A stretch of DNA of 64,000 nucleotides, taken from Flavobacterium phragmitis. GTDB lineage: Bacteria; Bacteroidota; Bacteroidia; Flavobacteriales; Flavobacteriaceae. A program made the translations under genes and the position numbers. Shown here in pieces: positions 60,727 to 64,000 of this stretch. The notes under the pieces were generated by a model. It was not told where the DNA came from. It ran no database searches and saw nothing but the letters and a program-made list of their open reading frames with translations. Location: NCBI RefSeq assembly GCF_900112575.1, contig NZ_FOMH01000012.1, forward strand, positions 124,001-188,000, given 5' to 3'. The stretch's first letter is position 1. Each line of letters begins with the position of its first letter.

Positions 60727-63492
60727 TTACAGACTTAATAAAAACTTCGACAGGTTTTCGTCTTGATTAAGGTTTAGCTTCTTTCTAAGGCGGTATCTGT
60801 GCAGTTCTACACCTCTAAAAGAGATGTTCATCATAGGTGCAATTTCCTTGGAAGAAAGGTTCATTTTAAGATAAACACATAGCTTAATATCCTTTGGAGT
60901 CAAGTGAGGATACTTTTTAGAAAGATTTATAATAAACTCATTATGGATCTGATTTAAATTGGTTTCAAATATTTCCCATTCGTGTTTATTTACTTCATTA
61001 ATCTTTATTGCTTTTTTGATTTCGTTTTTCAGTTTAGAAAAATCTTTTTCAGTTTCCAGAATTCCTTGAATTTTATCAATCATCTCGGTCTGCTTCGCAA
61101 TTGATAAAGATTTACCAGCTACTTCAGAAGATTTACTTTGCAGTTCTAATTCTAAAATATGCTTTTCGTATTCCTGAAGATTGAGTTCATTTTCTTTTTT
61201 CAGTTCCATTTCGAGAATTTCTCTCTGATGCTTTAATTCTTCTGCTTGTAATTTTAGTTTTTGAGTATATCTAAATTTATTCCATCTGTAATAGAAAAAT
61301 AAAACAGCACCTATTACAAACAAATAAAGCAGAATCATCCAAAAAGAAAAATACCAAGGCTCTGCAACTTTAAATTTGTAAACAGAAACTTTTTCATAAT
61401 TTGCACCATCGTGTTTAAAGATTTCTACAGAATGATTCCCGCTGCTCAAATTGTTCAGAATAATCAATCCATCAGAAATTGAAAAATAATCTTTCTCTTT
61501 ATCCAGTTTATAAAATAGATTCGGTTTACTTGCTCCATAAATTCCAGAGATAGCATTAATTCTTAATTCGGTATTGAATTTAATTTTGGATTCATTCGGA
61601 ATTAAAACATCATTACTAAATGCTTCTATTTCTATTTTGGAATTTTGTTTGTTTTCATATTTGAGTTTAAGCGAAATAAATCCGTCATCTAGATTAAACA
61701 AGTAATCATTGTCTTTTTTAAAGATTCTTAAATTTTCATTGATGAGTTTCCCTTTATAATATTTCTCTTGAATAATATTCCAGATAAACTTATTTCCCTC
61801 GAAATAGATATGGTATAAGATGCCATTCTGCAGAACCATAAAATGATCTTCGTCTATAGAAACAATGTCTGTTACGTTTTTAAAATTTTCATTAAACAAT
61901 TCGTTTTCTTCCAATTTACCCGCAATCGAGTTATAAGTATACCAAATATTATTAATCAGAAAGAGTATTTCTTTTCTGAATTCAAAAATCTTGATGCCAA
62001 AATCGTTTACTATTTTACTTTGCTGCGTAACATTTTCAACTTTTAAAGTATTGTAATTATCATCTAGTACAACACGATACAAACCTCGATAATTATCTGC
62101 TGCCCAAATTTCATTCTTTTTATTCTGCGCTACATATTTTATAGGTTTTGCAAGATCTTTGATAATCTTATAATGTGAAAGATCTGAAGGATTATCATAA
62201 ACCAAAATACCACTATACGTAGACTGAAAATAAGTATCATTTATACTGCTTTTCGACATATTCCAGCCTCCGCTGACACCGTTTATCTTCGTCAGCAAAC
62301 CATTTTCATAGGAAAAAGTACCATCATTATGACCAATAACATACTTTCCATCTATTAATGAAATATTCCAGCCCTGCCCTTGTGTATTGGGCATCATGTT
62401 GAATTTTCCTGAACTGTATTCGAATATCCCGTGATTGGAAGCAATTAAATAACCTTTATTAATAGTGGCAACAGAATAAACAGAACCTAAAAGTCCTGAA
62501 TTGTCATAAAAGAAAGAAATAGGTGAATTGACCTCAACATGTGCAATACCATTATCCAAACCAAGCCAAAGATCATTTTCTTTATCAAATCCTAAACTCA
62601 GCACCGAGTTATTCATTAAAACATTATCTCTTTCAATATTTTTATAAGAATTGGTTTTGAGATCTAAAATGATAATGCCTCGATTCCCTGTTCCAATAAC
62701 CAGTTTTTCGTCTTTTATAAATTTTGCCACATTTATAGTAGCCGATTTCAAAGTTTCGTTTATCGGATTGTCCCAACTTTTTAAACCGTTTTTATCTACT
62801 ACAAAAACACCTTTTTTCTGGGTAAATATGTAAGTCTTATTTTGGTGTTTTTCTATAGCATGAACAACCGTTTTCTTCAAAATATCCCATCCTTTTGGAT
62901 TAGAAATATATTTATCGTTCATTTTAAAAATCCCATCCTGAACAGAAGCCACGTATAGATTTTTGTCTACAGCAAAACAGTACGAAATAAGGAAAGGGAA
63001 TTTGATTTTTTTGATTGTCTTTCCGTTATAAATAAAGACATCATTAAAGGATTGAAAATAAAGTGAACCATTAAATCTGAAAATTTTCCAGATTTCTTCA
63101 TTATCTCTTTCATCAAACAATCTTAGGTTTTTGGTAATCGAGACATAATGCATCGTTCCATCTTTTCGGTACCAGTAACCAAACTCTTTATAAGAACCAG
63201 AATAAATTTTATCTCCTTCAATAAGAATAGATCTGATAATGGTTTTATTTGGAAGTGTATATTTTTCCCATTTTACTCCATCATAACGAAGCAAATAATG
63301 ATTGTTGGCAAAATACATCGCATCATCATTTCCCTGAACTACATTCCAAATTTGATTATCTCCTTGATAATCGGATTTGCTGTAATTTTCTACGAAAGGA
63401 AGTAATTCTTGTGCTTGAAGTTGTAAAGCGATGAAAAAGAAGAAAACTGATTTTAAAAGTATCGATTTCAAGATGTTCAGATTAAAACTCAA
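60727..63492 (-). CDS. Membrane-spanning propeller/Y_Y_Y/LuxR transcriptional regulator
   Basis: This 921-residue one-protein sensor-regulator has a signal helix (FFFFIALQLQAQ). A periplasmic pair of seven-bladed propeller-type repeat regions follows (about 30-640; NxDGxLxGLDNG-like blades such as DNDLWLGLDNGIAHV). Next come a Y_Y_Y domain (about 650-720), one transmembrane helix (FWMILLYLFVIGAVLFFYYR), a coiled coil of about 80 residues, and a C-terminal LuxR helix-turn-helix (LTPKDIKLCVYLKMNLSSKEIAPMMNISFRGVELHRYRLRKKL). There is no histidine kinase domain. Regulators of this type sit beside PULs in Flavobacteria. It probably senses an oligosaccharide in the periplasm and activates the adjacent susC operon, which starts 244 bases away. 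Confidence 0.93.
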   Translation of the reverse strand: MSFNLNILKSILLKSVFFFFIALQLQAQELLPFVENYSKSDYQGDNQIWNVVQGNDDAMYFANNHYLLRYDGVKWEKYTLPNKTIIRSILIEGDKIYSGSYKEFGYWYRKDGTMHYVSITKNLRLFDERDNEEIWKIFRFNGSLYFQSFNDVFIYNGKTIKKIKFPFLISYCFAVDKNLYVASVQDGIFKMNDKYISNPKGWDILKKTVVHAIEKHQNKTYIFTQKKGVFVVDKNGLKSWDNPINETLKSATINVAKFIKDEKLVIGTGNRGIIILDLKTNSYKNIERDNVLMNNSVLSLGFDKENDLWLGLDNGIAHVEVNSPISFFYDNSGLLGSVYSVATINKGYLIASNHGIFEYSSGKFNMMPNTQGQGWNISLIDGKYVIGHNDGTFSYENGLLTKINGVSGGWNMSKSSINDTYFQSTYSGILVYDNPSDLSHYKIIKDLAKPIKYVAQNKKNEIWAADNYRGLYRVVLDDNYNTLKVENVTQQSKIVNDFGIKIFEFRKEILFLINNIWYTYNSIAGKLEENELFNENFKNVTDIVSIDEDHFMVLQNGILYHIYFEGNKFIWNIIQEKYYKGKLINENLRIFKKDNDYLFNLDDGFISLKLKYENKQNSKIEIEAFSNDVLIPNESKIKFNTELRINAISGIYGASKPNLFYKLDKEKDYFSISDGLIILNNLSSGNHSVEIFKHDGANYEKVSVYKFKVAEPWYFSFWMILLYLFVIGAVLFFYYRWNKFRYTQKLKLQAEELKHQREILEMELKKENELNLQEYEKHILELELQSKSSEVAGKSLSIAKQTEMIDKIQGILETEKDFSKLKNEIKKAIKINEVNKHEWEIFETNLNQIHNEFIINLSKKYPHLTPKDIKLCVYLKMNLSSKEIAPMMNISFRGVELHRYRLRKKLNLNQDENLSKFLLSL

Positions 63493-63523
63493 AGATACTC
63501 ACAAAAAACTTAAACTGAAAACA

Positions 63524-63552
63524 TAAAAAAAGACTCCTAGATTAAGGAGTCT
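63524..63552 (-). terminator. Terminator of ackA
   Basis: A perfect 8-bp stem (AGACTCCT at 63531-63538, AGGAGTCT at 63545-63552) is followed on the minus strand by a T run (A run 63524-63530), 22 bases past the ackA stop. Confidence 0.88.
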
Positions 63553-63574
63553 TGAGAATATTAAGTAGAATATT

Positions 63575-64000
63575 TTAATTTCCAAGCAATTGATATACCT
63601 GATTGGCAATTTCATACTCTTCGTCAGTAGGAACAACCAAAACTTTTACAATGGAATTTTCTGAGTTGATTTCTCTTATTTCCTTAGAACGGATTTGATT
63701 TTTTGCAGCATCAATCTCAATTCCGAAATAATCCATATCGGTACAGATTAAATTGCGCATAAATGACGAATTCTCGCCAATTCCTGCTGTAAATATGATA
63801 GCATCCAAACCGTTTAAAGCTGCCGTGTAAGCACCAATTGTTTTTCGAATTCTATACGCATTCATTAATAAAGCCAGTTTACAATCTTTATCTCCTTCTT
63901 GAGCTTTAGATTCAATATCTCTTAAGTCGCTGTAACCTGTTAAACCAAGCATTCCGCTTTGTTTTAGCAGAATAGAATTTACCTCATCCGGAGTGTAGCC
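63575..64000 (-). CDS. ackA: Acetate kinase, C-terminal part (continues beyond window)
   Basis: The last 141 codons of acetate kinase, which interconverts acetate plus ATP and acetyl phosphate plus ADP. The frame is open to the right edge (GYTPDEVNSILLKQSGMLG at the cut). Characteristic C-terminal features are SGMLGLTGYSDLRDIE, RKTIGAYTAALNGLDAIIFTAGIGENS and the tail VVPTDEEYEIANQVYQLL. A pta gene would be expected just outside the window (inference). Confidence 0.97.
   Translation of the reverse strand, partial: GYTPDEVNSILLKQSGMLGLTGYSDLRDIESKAQEGDKDCKLALLMNAYRIRKTIGAYTAALNGLDAIIFTAGIGENSSFMRNLICTDMDYFGIEIDAAKNQIRSKEIREINSENSIVKVLVVPTDEEYEIANQVYQLLGN

Noticed and set aside
1..64000. tRNA, rRNA, prophage, insertion sequences or a replication origin
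   Set aside because: Reading both strands showed no cloverleaf genes, ribosomal RNA motifs, phage or transposase families, or DnaA-box clusters. A tRNAscan or Infernal run could still reveal something missed by eye.

Overview
The window looks like chromosomal DNA of a Flavobacterium or a close relative (Bacteroidota, Flavobacteriia). The evidence is low GC with A/T-rich intergenes, Bacteroidota-type promoters (TTG, then TAnnTTTG), a type IX secretion cargo with a CHU_C/type B C-terminal signal next to a PorP/SprF-family gene, a SusC/SusD pair, lipoproteins with a Cys near residue 16, and many Flavobacterium-style families (DUF1599, BT_3928, DUF6495-like, YhhN). No tRNA, rRNA, CRISPR array, prophage or transposase was seen.

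Layout. 1-3469: the end of a UshA-like 5'-nucleotidase, a YhhN-like membrane protein and ligA. 3705-16330: an exported-adhesin operon with a 3231-residue repeat protein carrying a type B T9SS signal, a PorP/SprF-like outer-membrane protein and an OmpA/TPR/propeller protein, preceded by about 1.1 kb of gene-free A/T-rich DNA with a folded leader. 17450-19260: rpsF-rpsR-rplI plus a small conserved protein. 19378-26368: an orphan LytTR response regulator, priA, a PIN-domain toxin-antitoxin pair, a YihY/DUF2147/B1 metallo-beta-lactamase operon and nadC. 26805-32397: a DNA alkylation repeat protein, pirin/OsmC/GNAT, a secreted adenosine deaminase, an ABM protein and rlmH. 32435-40123: folP and, divergently, DUF1599, BT_3928, a thioredoxin lipoprotein, tpiA, prmA and clpS, interrupted by an alpha/beta-hydrolase-like gene with a stop at codon 3. 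40188-46943: membrane and lipid proteins, kdsA preceded by a flavo-1-like RNA, an outer-membrane protein, a YiiX-like hydrolase and a Coq4-like protein.

47129-64000 is a carbohydrate locus on the minus strand. It holds a membrane-spanning propeller/Y_Y_Y/LuxR regulator, SusC, SusD, a glucoamylase-family (GH144-like) lipoprotein, an alpha/beta hydrolase, a GH3 beta-glucosidase, a glycerophosphodiester phosphodiesterase and a GH43-discoidin-Fn3 protein. An M28 peptidase lies downstream and the end of ackA upstream. I infer that it takes up and degrades a beta-glucan. The GH144-like, GH3 and GDPD combination raises the possibility of phosphoglycerol-substituted beta-1,2-glucans (osmoregulated periplasmic glucans), which the sequence alone cannot prove.

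The gaps between genes carry an unusual variety of inverted repeats, at least seven families in 20 kb. The best candidates for something new are the folded leader of the giant adhesin, the PUL with its GDPD, the paired palindromes upstream of susC, the flavo-1-like RNA, and a promoter element inside a terminator loop before the sterol desaturase gene.
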